NCBI GenBank assembly: GCA_963727285.1
Contig: CAVSFF010000009.1
Span: 310,001 to 374,000 of the forward strand
Direction: 5' to 3'
DNA from: CAITWD01 sp963727285
GTDB lineage: Bacteria > Actinomycetota > Thermoleophilia > Miltoncostaeales > Miltoncostaeaceae
Length of the DNA: 64,000 nucleotides
This document shows positions 42,784 to 51,802 of the stretch, one piece after another; position 1 is the first letter of the stretch; every line of letters starts with the position of its first letter. The position numbers and the translations under genes were made by a program. The notes under the pieces were generated by a model. That model was not told where the DNA came from. It worked only from the letters and a program-made list of their open reading frames with translations, and did not search any database.

Positions 42784-43466
42784 CCGACGCGCTCGACGCC
42801 CTGAACGCCGATGTCGTCGCCTGCCGCGCGTGTCCACGGCTGGTGGCGTGGCGGGAGCGGGTCGCCCATGAGCGACGCCGCGCCTTCGCAGATCAGGAGT
42901 ACTGGGGCCGCCCGGTCCCGAGCTTCGGTGATCCCCGTGCATCGATCGTGATCGTCGGGCTCGCACCCGCCGCCCACGGGGCGAACCGCACCGGACGGAT
43001 GTTCACCGGCGACCGCAGCGCCGACGTGCTCGTGGCGGCGCTCTACCGGGCAGGGCTCGCGAGCCAGCCGACATCGGTCGCGCGGGACGACGGCCTCCAG
43101 TTGGTCGGCGCGCGCATGGCGGCCGTCGTGCACTGCGCGCCACCCGACAATCGCCCGACCCCGTCCGAGCGTGCCGCCTGCCGCCCGTATACCGCCCGTG
43201 AGCTCGACCTCGTCGATCCGGCCGTGGTGGTCGCGCTCGGCGCCATCGCCTGGGATGGACTGATCGCGGTATTCCGCGATCGCGGCGCCGCCATGCGACC
43301 GAAGCCCCGATTCGCCCATGGCGCCGAGATCAATGTCGACGACCGCTGGCTGGTGGGCTGCTACCACCCGTCCCAGCAGAACACATTCACCGGGCGGCTG
43401 ACGCCGACGATGCTCGACGCGATCTTCGCCCGCGTCGTCGCCCTCGCCCGGGCCGCGGCGGACTAG
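42780..43466 (+). CDS. Uracil-DNA glycosylase family 5 (UdgB-like)
   Basis: This 228-residue base-excision repair enzyme has the family 5 signature VGLAPAAHGANRTGRMFTGD and the later GCYHPSQQNT. Cysteines in CRACP, VHCAPPDN and GCYHP can bind the 4Fe-4S cluster typical of families 4 and 5. Family 5 enzymes lack the polar catalytic residue of family 1 and accept uracil and deaminated purines. ATG 42780 overlaps the hydrolase stop (ATGA). The gene converges with the M23-like gene; both stop codons share the tetramer CTAG. Confidence 0.92.
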   Translation: MTDALDALNADVVACRACPRLVAWRERVAHERRRAFADQEYWGRPVPSFGDPRASIVIVGLAPAAHGANRTGRMFTGDRSADVLVAALYRAGLASQPTSVARDDGLQLVGARMAAVVHCAPPDNRPTPSERAACRPYTARELDLVDPAVVVALGAIAWDGLIAVFRDRGAAMRPKPRFAHGAEINVDDRWLVGCYHPSQQNTFTGRLTPTMLDAIFARVVALARAAAD

Positions 43467-44347
43467 GCCTTTGTGACCGTCGGCTCGAGAAGGTTCAGGT
43501 CCGGAAACGGATCGACCGGCACGCTGCCGCCGCGATCGATCTCGAGATACAGATACGGCGGCCCGCCGGCGGCGTCACCCGAGTTGCCGACCGTGCCGAT
43601 CGTCTGGCCGGTGGTGACCTGCGAGCCGACGTGGACCCCGTGGGCGTAGCCGCCAAGGTGCGAGTACCAGTACGTCGTCCCGGTGGTGTCCTCGATCTCC
43701 ATCCACCACCCGCCCACGCCGGTCGCCGTCGGCGTCTGCCCGATCACCGTGCCGTTGCACGCGGCCACGACCGGCGTTCCGAGCGCGGCCGGTAGCTCTG
43801 CGCCCTGGATCGGCACGTCCTCCGGCCCGATGGTGTGCCAGACATCGGTGTACGGGTACAGGGCCGGCGAGTACGGGTGGGCCGTGTTGCCGTGGATCGG
43901 GAAGGTCCGCAGGTACTTGGTCTTGACGCCGCCGGCCGAACTGCTCGACAGCACGGCCGGCGTGGTGATCCTCACCGTCATCCCGACCTTCTTCAGGAAG
44001 GCAACGCCGGCAACGCCGTTGACGTGCTGGTGGTAGCGATGCTGGAGTGAACGGACGGCAGTCCACGTGGCCGCGCCGTACTTGCCGTTGACGGCGATGC
44101 CGGGCTGATGGAGGACGCGAAGCTTCTTCTGCAGTTTCGCCACCGCGCCACCCGAATCGCCCCGTCGCAAATACGCGTGCTTGCTCGAGAGCACGATCAC
44201 CCACGGGTTGGCCGGGCGGGCCACCGGTGGGGTCGTCGTCCCGCCAGTCGGTGGTGGCGGCGGCGCGGACGCAGCGGCCGCGATCGCCGGTGCACTTCCC
44301 GCCAGCACCGTGACTGCGAGTGCCGCCAGGATCCGTCGGGATCCCAT
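43463..44347 (-). CDS. Secreted peptidoglycan-binding, degenerate M23 (LytM) protein
   Basis: This 294-residue protein has a signal peptide (1-27), a Pro/Thr linker, a PG_binding_1 domain (~58-120, LRRGDSGGAVAKLQKKL) and a LytM/M23 fold (~150-285, YSHLGGYAHGVHVGSQVTTGQ, IGTVGNSG). The usual C-terminal HxH of the zinc site is replaced by tyrosines in GGPPYLYLEIDRGG (Tyr265 and Tyr267). The endopeptidase is therefore probably inactive, like regulatory LytM factors EnvC or NlpD. Role: wall binding or amidase activation, inferred. Confidence 0.83.
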   Translation of the reverse strand: MGSRRILAALAVTVLAGSAPAIAAAASAPPPPPTGGTTTPPVARPANPWVIVLSSKHAYLRRGDSGGAVAKLQKKLRVLHQPGIAVNGKYGAATWTAVRSLQHRYHQHVNGVAGVAFLKKVGMTVRITTPAVLSSSSAGGVKTKYLRTFPIHGNTAHPYSPALYPYTDVWHTIGPEDVPIQGAELPAALGTPVVAACNGTVIGQTPTATGVGGWWMEIEDTTGTTYWYSHLGGYAHGVHVGSQVTTGQTIGTVGNSGDAAGGPPYLYLEIDRGGSVPVDPFPDLNLLEPTVTKA

Positions 44348-44744
44348 ATCGGACGGCAGGCGCGTAAGTCGGGTGCGTCGAATAGGCCTGGCTCCTTGTT
44401 CGCCCAGGCGCAGGGGATGCGCGTCGGGTGTTCGGGAGTCACCGCGTCCGTGTCGGCAACGGGCGGCGCCCGGAACGGCACCGCATTGGGGGCGACTCTA
44501 CGGAGGCCGGCGGGCGGCGGTCAAGCAGTTGTCTCACTATATGAGATTATTGCAGGGCGGATGTCCTATTGGGCCGCGGGCCGCTCCGGCGGCGTCTCCA
44601 CGGTTCGGCGCGCCCCGCGGACCCGAGGTGCAATTGCCCAGACACCACTGGCGAACGTGTGCCTCGGAAAATCCTGCCCGCGATGACAGACGTCGGTGGC
44701 TCGGTGGTGACAACTGTCCCGGGAAACCGCGCGAAACACGATGG
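44348..44744. other. Upstream region of the M23-like gene
   Basis: 397 bp without a convincing gene. It contains an AT-rich inverted repeat (44532-44546) and, closer to the gene, a GCCTGG/CCAGGC hairpin around 44376-44410. No known riboswitch consensus was recognised. Confidence 0.5.
44532..44546. promoter_or_regulatory. Inverted repeat TCTCA-N5-TGAGA
   Basis: Five-base arms around CTATA, in a low-GC island 185 bp upstream of the M23-like gene. A plausible operator for a dimeric regulator; on the minus strand TATAGT within it could be a -10 element. Confidence 0.4.
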
Positions 44745-45065
44745 TCAGACGGTCGACGCGTCCTCGCCGGCGGGCTCGGCGACCAATTCGTCCCGCTGGC
44801 GCATCAGCTCGATCGCCTTCGCGCGCTCATCGGCGTCCAGGGTGGAGAAGTCGTCGTCGGACAGGTGCCCCGAGGCGTGGTCGAACGCGATCTCCTTGAT
44901 CGAGGACAGCGTCCGTTGGAGATCGTCATCGACGCGCTGCAGATCGGACACCGCTGCGGCCTCGTCCTGGTCCGACGCGCGATCGCCGCGCACGACCGGC
45001 CAGGCGACCACGGCGGCGGCGATCAGAAACACCGCGAGCGACACGATCGCCACGACGACGGTCAT
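44745..45065 (-). CDS. CcmI-like cytochrome c maturation accessory protein
   Basis: This 106-residue protein has one N-terminal membrane helix (VVVAIVSLAVFLIAAAVVAW) and an acidic helical domain (DDDLQRTLSSIKEIAFDHASG, LSDDDFSTLDADERAKAIEL). The pattern of a membrane anchor followed by a helical DxxxGKxSxxDF-type region is usual for small proteins that follow ccmF. It likely helps present apocytochrome or haem. ATG 45065; 58 bp after ccmF. Confidence 0.6.
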   Translation of the reverse strand: MTVVVAIVSLAVFLIAAAVVAWPVVRGDRASDQDEAAAVSDLQRVDDDLQRTLSSIKEIAFDHASGHLSDDDFSTLDADERAKAIELMRQRDELVAEPAGEDASTV

Positions 45066-45123
45066 CGCTCGCCCCCCCGGCCGGGTGCACCCGGGATGCG
45101 CACAGATGCGACGGTGGCGGCGC

Positions 45124-47116
45124 TCAGCTTGCCCTGACCGCCTTCGGCACCGCATCGGGCTGCACCTGGCGCTGGGTACGCGGTGCCGGCCACGCGGCGA
45201 TCAGGGCGCCGATGAGCATGATGAGCCCGCCGATCCAGACCCAGATCACCAGCGGGTTGATGTAGACCGACAAGCGTGCGAGGCCCGACTTGTCGATCCC
45301 CACGAGCACCACGTAGACGTCACGTACCGGCGACGAGTCCAACGCGACCTCGGTGAGCCGCTGCTGGCTGGCCGGATAGAAGCCGATCGTCGGGTGCATC
45401 GTGCCGATGTAGGTCCCGCCATGGCCCTCGGCGAGCAACACGCCGGTTTCCTGGACATTGGGCGTGTTCTCCTGGGTCGCGCCGAGATTCTTGAACGTGT
45501 AGCCCCGCACCGTCGCCGTCTGTCCGCGGTGGATGGCGATGTCGTGCTCGGTCGCAAACGCCTGGGATCCGGTCAGCCCGACGATCAGCACGACGATCCC
45601 GAGATGGACGATGTAGCCGCCGTACCGGCGCCGGTTGCGGGCCACGAGCTCGTACAACGAGACGAACCATGACGCGCCGCCAAGCGCATGTCGGACTTGG
45701 GTTCCGCGCCAAAACTCGCCGAGGATGCAGACGGTCACGAAGACGCAGGCGACCAGCGTGAGGGTTGCCCAGATGCTGGTGCCGAGATCCGTGAATACGA
45801 GCAGCGGGACCGCGGCCACCGCGGTCACCGCCAGCGGCACCATGAAGCGGCGCAGCAACTGGCGCAGCGACGCCTTCCGCCACGGAATCATCGGCCCGAT
45901 ACCGGTGAGGATGAGCAGCGCGAGCCCGATCGGCAACGCGACCTGGTTGTAGTACCCCGTGCCGACCGTGATCGACTGCCCCTTGACCACCTGGGTGATC
46001 ACCGGGAAAACGGTTCCCCAGAACACGGCAAACGTCAGACCGACCAGCAACAGGTTGTTGTAGAGAAAGACCGCTTCGCGGCTCACGAAGCTCTCCAGCG
46101 AGTGGCGGGAGCGAAGGTCGGGCAAGCGGGACACCAACAGCAGCAGCGAGGCCGCCGTGAGCGTGAGGATGAAGGTGAGAAACCACGGCCCGAGGGTGCT
46201 CGCGCCAAAGGCGTGGATCGAGGAGATGATCCCCGACCGTGTCAGGAACGTGCCAAACAGCGACAGCGCGTACGCCGTGATGATCAGCAGCATGTTCCAG
46301 ACCCGAAGCATGCCCGCGCCGCTCCTGGACCATGATCGAGTGCAGAAACGCCGTGGTCATCAGCCACGGCATGAGCGCCGCGTTCTCGACCGGGTCCCAC
46401 GCCCAGTAGCCACCCCACCCGAGCTCCCCGTAGGCCCACCGTGCGCCCAACAAGATGCCGACCGCCAGCAGGATCCACGAGACCAACGTCCAACGCCGGA
46501 CGCTTGTGATCCACTCCGTGTCGAGCCGTCGGGTCCACAGCGCGGCGATCGCAAAGGCGAAGGGAATCGCCAGGCCGACGTATCCGAGATAGAGGATCGG
46601 CGGGTGGATCAACATGTACGGGTTCTGCAGCAGCGGGTTGAGCCCGCCGCCCTCGACCGGCCGCTGGGCAAGGGTGTTGAACGGACTCGTCGCGAAGCTG
46701 AGCAGGATGCCGAAGAATGCAACCACCGTCATCAGGACGGCGACGACAATCGGCATCAGTTCGCGGTGCCGGTGACGGTTGAGCCACGTGACGTACGCCG
46801 AGAACATGCTGAGGATCCAGGCGAACAGGAGCAGCGACCCGGCCTCGCTCGCCCACAGGCCACCGATCTTGTACGGAATGCTCAGGGTCGAGTTCGAGTA
46901 GTCGGCGACCGCCGCAAACGAGAAGTCGTCGGTGACCAGCGCCCAGACCATGACGAGAATCGCGCCCGACATCAGCCCCGCGGTCACATAGACCGCGCGC
47001 TCGGCGCTCGCCTGCCACACGCGGCGCCCGGGCCGGCGCGAGTTCAGGGCCGCAAGGATCCCAAACGCGGCGCAGCCAAGCGCCAGCAACACCAGCACGC
47101 GTCCGAACAGCGCCAC
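45124..47116 (-). CDS. ccmF: Cytochrome c haem lyase subunit CcmF (one frameshift)
   Basis: This is a large polytopic membrane protein of the CcmF/NrfE family. The first frame (GTG 47116 onward) carries SEAGSLLLFAWILS, NPLLQNPYMLIHPPILYLGYVG and the WWD-type WGGYWAWDPVENAALMPWL. The second frame resumes at RGMLRVWNMLLIITAYALSLFGTFLTR-type helices and runs to 45124. Removing one base from the CCC/GGG run at 46313-46315 restores a ~663-residue protein of normal length. The conserved tryptophan-rich haem-handling loop and flanking His residues are intact. It attaches haem delivered by CcmE. Confidence 0.85.
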
Positions 47117-47121
47117 GCGGC

Positions 47122-47556
47122 TTAGCTCTTCTTAGCGGCGGGCGCGGGAGGGTCGGGCTGGTTCTGGAATTTCGACGGGCACTTGGTGATCATCGATCCG
47201 GGATTCGCGACGAACGTGTTGCCGCGACGGGTCCCGGTCATCACCACTTCGCGCGTGGCCTTGAAGGCGTCCGGAACGGCACCCGTGTAGATCGCCAAGA
47301 CGCGGATCTTGGCGTTTTCCTTGTCCTGGACCCAGAAGCGAAGCCCCTGCGCGGAGTAGGCCTGGTCCTGGGGATTCGCCAGTGGCTGCTGCGAGACGAT
47401 CGCGTCCAGGCGGTAGGTCTGACCGACCGGGCTCTTGAGCAGCTGGCCGGGCGAGACGTATGTCTGCAACGCGCCGCCGATGCTGAAGTACAGCAGTGCC
47501 CCACCGAGAACGGCCGCAACCGTCAGCGCCAGGGTGAATCGAACCCGGGACTTCAT
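47122..47556 (-). CDS. ccmE: Cytochrome c maturation haem chaperone CcmE, Cys-type
   Basis: This 144-residue protein has one membrane anchor (~8-30) and the CcmE OB-fold (TYVSPGQLL, YRLDAIV, KIRVLAIYTGAVPDAFKATRE, VVMTGTRRGNTFVA). The haem-binding His of classical HxxxY is replaced by Cys126 in KCPSKFQ, and the Tyr position is Phe130, giving CxxxF. Cys-type CcmE (CxxxY) is known from the variant system I* of some bacteria and archaea. It lies five bases upstream of ccmF, forming a ccmE-ccmF-ccmI-like operon. Other ccm genes are outside the window. Confidence 0.88.
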   Translation of the reverse strand: MKSRVRFTLALTVAAVLGGALLYFSIGGALQTYVSPGQLLKSPVGQTYRLDAIVSQQPLANPQDQAYSAQGLRFWVQDKENAKIRVLAIYTGAVPDAFKATREVVMTGTRRGNTFVANPGSMITKCPSKFQNQPDPPAPAAKKS

Positions 47557-47700
47557 GGGGTGATCGTCAGCAACGGCCCTTCCGAGGGGGACCGATGACG
47601 CCTGTCATGAAACATCGCTGCGTGCCGTCAATCCGGCCGCGCCGTCCTCCGGGGGTACGCTTTGGCCACCCGATTTCGCCAACCGCCGGAGCACGACGCC

Positions 47701-48576
47701 ATGTCCGCTGCCACCATCCGTCGCCTGCTGGCCGAGGGCCGCACCATCAACATGCCGGGTCTCTACGACGCCCTGACGGGCCGTTTGGCCGAGCAGGCGG
47801 GGTTCGAGGTCGGGTTCGTCTCGGGGTACGCGGTGTCGGCCGCGCGCCTGGCGAGCCCGGACCTCGGGTACCTGGGCGCCGCCGAGATGACACAGACCGC
47901 GGGCGAGGTCTGTGCGGCAACCCGCATGCCCGTGATCGTCGACGCCGACACCGGGTACGGCAACGCGCTGTCGGCGCGCCACACCGCACAGCGCCTGGCG
48001 TCGGTCGGGGCGGCAGGCATCTTCCTCGAGGATCAGGTGTGGCCGAAGAAATGCGGACACTTCGCCGGCAAACGCGTGACGTCGTCCGCCGAGTGGCTGG
48101 CAAAGCTCCGCGCGGTCCTCGATCTGCGCGAGGACGGCGTGGATCTGTTCGTGGTCGCGCGCACCGACGCACGGGCGGCGGTCACCCTCGACGAGGCCCT
48201 GCGGCGGGCCGCGGCGGCGGCAGACGCCGGGGTCGACGCGGTCTTCGTCGAGGCGCCGCAGAGTGTGCGTGAACTGGAGGCGATCACGGCGGCGACCCCC
48301 GGCATCGTGCGCGTCGCGAACATGGTCGAGGGCGGGCGCACGCCGCTGCTGAGCCCGGACGAACTCCACGATCTCGGGTTCGATCTCATCGTCACCCCCC
48401 TGACGGCATTGTTCGCCGCCACCAAGGCGATCCAGGACGCGTTCGCCACGCTCGCGCAGGCCGGAACGATGCGGGACCGGACCGACCTGCTGATCGGATT
48501 CACCGAGTTCGGCACGGTGACGCGGATGGCGGCACACCAGGCGCTCGACGCGCGGTATGCGACCGACGGAGACTAA
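47701..48576 (+). CDS. Isocitrate lyase / PEP mutase family enzyme
   Basis: This 291-residue TIM-barrel lyase contains MPGLYDALTGRLAEQAGF, VSGYAVSAAR, PVIVDADTGYGN (metal-binding Asp) and the catalytic loop DQVWPKKCGH. The KKCGH loop marks active isocitrate or methylisocitrate lyases and oxaloacetate hydrolases. The size is closest to 2-methylisocitrate lyase (PrpB) but no methylcitrate-cycle neighbours are present, so the substrate is open. GGAG lies nine bases before ATG 47701. Its TAA overlaps the convergent yjbQ stop. Confidence 0.85.
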   Translation: MSAATIRRLLAEGRTINMPGLYDALTGRLAEQAGFEVGFVSGYAVSAARLASPDLGYLGAAEMTQTAGEVCAATRMPVIVDADTGYGNALSARHTAQRLASVGAAGIFLEDQVWPKKCGHFAGKRVTSSAEWLAKLRAVLDLREDGVDLFVVARTDARAAVTLDEALRRAAAAADAGVDAVFVEAPQSVRELEAITAATPGIVRVANMVEGGRTPLLSPDELHDLGFDLIVTPLTALFAATKAIQDAFATLAQAGTMRDRTDLLIGFTEFGTVTRMAAHQALDARYATDGD

Positions 48577-49010
48577 TCGCCGCCGGGTGCCGTGCCCCAC
48601 GCGGTGAGAACGATCTCCCGCGACGCGGCCGTGTCGCGAAACTCGCACAGATAGATGCCCTGCCACGTGCCCAACAGGGGACGCCCGTCGGCGACCGGGA
48701 TGAGGATCCCGGCGCCCATCAGCGACGCCTTGACGTGCGCCGGCATATCGTCGTCACCCTCCAGGGTGTGTGCGAAGTAGGGCGCCCCGTCGGGCACGGT
48801 CCGGTCGAGCCACGCCGCCAGATCACCGCGCACCTCGGGGCTGGCGTTCTCGTTGAGCGTGAGCGCTGCGCTGGTGTGGCGCACAAAGCAGTGCAACATC
48901 CCGACCGCCAGCCCGGAAAGATCGACCCGCTCGAGCAGCTCGCCCGTGACCAGATGGATGCCGCGCGTCCGGGGCGCGAGGCGCACCCGGGCCCTGCGGA
49001 CCTCGATCAC
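48573..49010 (-). CDS. YjbQ / UPF0047 family protein
   Basis: This 145-residue protein has the family motifs LHCFVRHTSAALTLNENA, PYFAHTLEGDDDMPAHVKAS and LGTWQGIYLCEFRD. It is the small trimeric YjbQ fold, with reported thiamine phosphate synthase side activity; its true role is unclear. GTG 49010 overlaps the stop of the MDR gene (GTGA). Its own stop overlaps the convergent isocitrate lyase family gene. Confidence 0.87.
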   Translation of the reverse strand: MIEVRRARVRLAPRTRGIHLVTGELLERVDLSGLAVGMLHCFVRHTSAALTLNENASPEVRGDLAAWLDRTVPDGAPYFAHTLEGDDDMPAHVKASLMGAGILIPVADGRPLLGTWQGIYLCEFRDTAASREIVLTAWGTAPGGD

Positions 49011-49975
49011 CGACCGTCGGCCACAAGGACCAGCTTGCGGCCGCTGGCCTGGTGCGCCTGCCGCTCCCACGCGGACGCGGCATCGTCGAGTGGCACCGCG
49101 TCGATGCCGATCCGGACGGTCCCGGCGGCGGCGGCCTGACAGAGCAGGGGGTAGTCCCGCTCGAGGCCGCTGAACGGCTCGCTGAACAGGGAGAATCCGA
49201 GGATGTCGACCCGCTTGCCCCGCAGCGGCCCGCCGACCAGGCTGGCGGTCGGGGAGGCGGCGCTGCCGACCTGCACGACCCGGGCTCCGGTGCGCAGATG
49301 GCTGAGCACCGTCTGCAGCGGCTCGCCCCAGAGGGTGTCCACAATCAGGTCCAGGCCCTCCCCCGCGGCCTCCGCAAGCGCCTCGTCGGCCTCGTGGGTC
49401 GCGACGCCGACGGCCACGTCGGCACCGGCACGCAGGGCACGCCGGCGACCATCCTCGGACCGTGCTGCAGCGACGATCCAGCCGGCACCGGCTGCGCGTG
49501 CGGCCTGGACGGCGACCTGTCCGACGACCCCCGAGGCCCCGAGCACCAGGACGCGCTCGCCGGGCACGATGGCTCCGCGGCTCATCACCGGCATCCAGCC
49601 GGCGAGCCCCGCGATGCCGACGGATGCGGCCACGGACGCCGGGACGTCGTCCGGCACCGGGATCAGGAGATGGTCGGCGACGACGAACAGCTCGGAAAAG
49701 CACCCCGTCATCCCGAGCGCCCAGACCCGTGTCCCCGGCGCGAAGCGCGCCGACGCCACCACGACCCCGACGGCCTCGGCCCCGGCGACGCACGGCGCGA
49801 CAGGCAACGGCATGTAGAAGCGACCGGAGGCGATCGCCAGATCGACGGGGTTCAGGCCGGCGGCCTCGAACCTGATCAGCGACTGGCCGGCGGCAGCGGT
49901 CGGCGCGGTCCAGTCCTCGGTCGCCGGCGGCGTTCCGTATTCGCGGATCACGACCGCACGCACGGTGCCGCTCAC
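49007..49975 (-). CDS. Zinc-independent MDR / quinone oxidoreductase-like protein
   Basis: This 322-residue medium-chain dehydrogenase has a catalytic half with FEAAGLNPVDLAIASGRFY and VAGAEAVGVVV. The Rossmann half has VLVLGASGVVGQVAVQAARAAGA, binding NADP(H). No structural or catalytic zinc ligands are present, as in the QOR group. Substrate unknown; quinones or enones are typical. GTG 49975 overlaps the stop of a 43-codon membrane microprotein. Confidence 0.85.
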   Translation of the reverse strand: MSGTVRAVVIREYGTPPATEDWTAPTAAAGQSLIRFEAAGLNPVDLAIASGRFYMPLPVAPCVAGAEAVGVVVASARFAPGTRVWALGMTGCFSELFVVADHLLIPVPDDVPASVAASVGIAGLAGWMPVMSRGAIVPGERVLVLGASGVVGQVAVQAARAAGAGWIVAAARSEDGRRRALRAGADVAVGVATHEADEALAEAAGEGLDLIVDTLWGEPLQTVLSHLRTGARVVQVGSAASPTASLVGGPLRGKRVDILGFSLFSEPFSGLERDYPLLCQAAAAGTVRIGIDAVPLDDAASAWERQAHQASGRKLVLVADGR

Positions 49976-50103
49976 GGCGTCCTCATGGGATCCAGCGGCG
50001 CGAGCCATCCGACGAGGTCCGCGACCAGCATCACCCCGAGGATCGCGATGACCATCGCGTACCAGACCCACACGGGCCACGGGCGTGAGACACGGGTTTC
50101 CAT
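49972..50103 (-). CDS. Single-helix membrane microprotein (43 aa)
   Basis: ATG 50103 begins METRVSRPWPVWVWYAMV and continues through one hydrophobic helix to a TGA overlapping the MDR start (GTGA). It fits between the glutamate-synthase-like gene (10 bp upstream) and the MDR gene with no spare sequence. It is too short for standard gene finders. Function unknown; a membrane tether or regulator of a neighbour is possible. Confidence 0.6.
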   Translation of the reverse strand: METRVSRPWPVWVWYAMVIAILGVMLVADLVGWLAPLDPMRTP

Positions 50104-50113
50104 CGGGCCGATC

Positions 50114-51670
50114 CTATCCGATGACGGGATCGACCCGGATCGTCGCGATTTGGTCGGAGCGCATGATGTCGGCGATCGTCACGAGATCGTCGTGCTCGGG
50201 CCGACACCACGCGGGCAACAGATCGACCCGCTCGGCGGCCGGCGTCATCACACGCCCGTCGAGGAAGGCGAACTGGTCGAGGGTCAGGAATGCCGGGTGC
50301 GGGTGTCCGCATGTCCGTGCCAGCGCAGCAATCTCGCGCCGCAACGTGCTGACGTAGTTGGCCAGCCGCACCGATTTCAGATCCGGATCGAGCCCGTGCT
50401 GTAACCAGGCCGACTGGGTTGCCACCCCGCTCGGACAGCGACCGGTGTGACAGCGCTGAGCCTGGATGCACCCGATCGCCATCATCGCCTCGCGACCGAC
50501 GTGAACGAGGTCTGCGCCCATCCCGAACGCGAACGCCGCCGCTTCCGGCACGCCGAGCCGGCCCGACCCCGCGAACACGACGCGGTGGGCAATGCCGCGG
50601 ATCGCGAAGCTGCGGTAGGCCACCGCATGGGCCTGCAGGTATGGCAGCGCCACGTGGTCGGTAAAGACCAGCGGCCCCGCGCCCGTTCCGCCCTCGCCCC
50701 CGTCGATCGTGATGAAATCGACACCGCGCCCGTTGGTGGACATCTGCTCGGCCAGGTCGTCCCAAAACGCCGTCTCCCCAACGGCGGACTTGATGCCCAC
50801 CGGAAGCCCGGTCGCGTCGGCAATCCGTTCGACGAAGTCCAGCATCGCATCGACATCGGCAAACTCGCTGTGCGTGGACGGGCTGCGACAGTCGACGCCC
50901 TCCGAGATGCCGCGTGCCCGCGCGATCTCCGCGGTGACCTTCTTGCCCGGAAGCAGGCCGCCGACGCCGGGCTTGGCACCCTGGCTGAGCTTGATCTCGA
51001 TGGCGCGCACCGGGTACCGCTCGCACTGCTCGACCAGACGCTCGAGCGAAAACCGCCCCTGCGCATCGTTGCACCCGAAGTACGCGGTTCCGATCTGGAA
51101 GATGAGCTCGCCGCCGTGGTCGTGGTACCGGGAGACGCCCCCCTCGCCGGTGTCATGGAGGCAGCCCGCGATGCGGGTTCCGGTGTTCAGCGCCCGAACG
51201 GCTGCCCCCGACAGCGCGCCGAAGCTCATCCCCGAGACGTTGACGACCGACGGCGGGCGAAAGGCATGGCTACGACCCCGGGCCGCACCAAGCACCTTCG
51301 CGCACGGAAGCGCGTAGGCGGGGCCGTGCTCCACGACCGGGTCCGGCTCGGGAAACGCCGCGTTCAGGATGATCAAGTGCCCGGGATTCCGCTCGAAGGC
51401 GTTGTCGGTACCGAACGCAAAGCGGTTGTCTTCGTGCTTTGCCGAGGAATAGATCCAGCGGCGTTGATTCCGGCTGAACGGCCGTTCGTCGTCGTTGCTG
51501 GTGACGATGTACTGACGCAGTTCCGGGCCGACGGCCTCGAGGATGTACCGGAAGTGCCCGACGATCGGGAAGTTCCGCAGGATCGCGCGCCGCCGCTGCA
51601 GCAGGTCGTAGGCGACCAGGACCGCCACGAGCCCCAGCAAGACCAGCAGTACGACCGCCCAGGCGGGCAT
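50114..51670 (-). CDS. FMN-binding glutamate synthase-family protein, membrane anchored
   Basis: This 518-residue protein begins with a membrane helix (WAVVLLVLLGLVAVLVAYDLL). A GltS-type TIM barrel follows: NVSGMSFGALSGAAVRALN, KLSQGAKPGVGGLLPG, ITIDGGEGGTGAGPL and C-rich AQRCHTGRCPSGVATQ for an Fe-S cluster. It lacks the glutaminase domain, as in archaeal-type and stand-alone GltB-like proteins. Whether it makes glutamate or is a different FMN oxidoreductase is unknown. ATG 51670 is preceded by a perfect AAGGAGGT. Confidence 0.9.
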   Translation of the reverse strand: MPAWAVVLLVLLGLVAVLVAYDLLQRRRAILRNFPIVGHFRYILEAVGPELRQYIVTSNDDERPFSRNQRRWIYSSAKHEDNRFAFGTDNAFERNPGHLIILNAAFPEPDPVVEHGPAYALPCAKVLGAARGRSHAFRPPSVVNVSGMSFGALSGAAVRALNTGTRIAGCLHDTGEGGVSRYHDHGGELIFQIGTAYFGCNDAQGRFSLERLVEQCERYPVRAIEIKLSQGAKPGVGGLLPGKKVTAEIARARGISEGVDCRSPSTHSEFADVDAMLDFVERIADATGLPVGIKSAVGETAFWDDLAEQMSTNGRGVDFITIDGGEGGTGAGPLVFTDHVALPYLQAHAVAYRSFAIRGIAHRVVFAGSGRLGVPEAAAFAFGMGADLVHVGREAMMAIGCIQAQRCHTGRCPSGVATQSAWLQHGLDPDLKSVRLANYVSTLRREIAALARTCGHPHPAFLTLDQFAFLDGRVMTPAAERVDLLPAWCRPEHDDLVTIADIMRSDQIATIRVDPVIG

Positions 51671-51790
51671 CCCGACCTCCTTCGCATCGTCGCGCCCGGC
51701 GGCGATGGCGGCCGGCACACACGAAGTATCGCGCGTCGGGCGACCGACATGGCGGATTCTCGCGGCACCGCGGACCCGTGGGGCGGCAGC

Positions 51791-51802
51791 TACGCTTTCC
51801 GG
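51791..51802 (+). promoter_or_regulatory. -10 element and leaderless start of the CDF gene
   Basis: TACGCT (51791-51796) stands exactly 6 bases before the GTG at 51803, as for several other leaderless starts in the window. Confidence 0.5.

Noticed and set aside
44348..44530. Possible c-di-AMP type leader before the M23-like gene
   Set aside because: Such riboswitches precede actinobacterial wall hydrolases, but the conserved core sequences are absent here.
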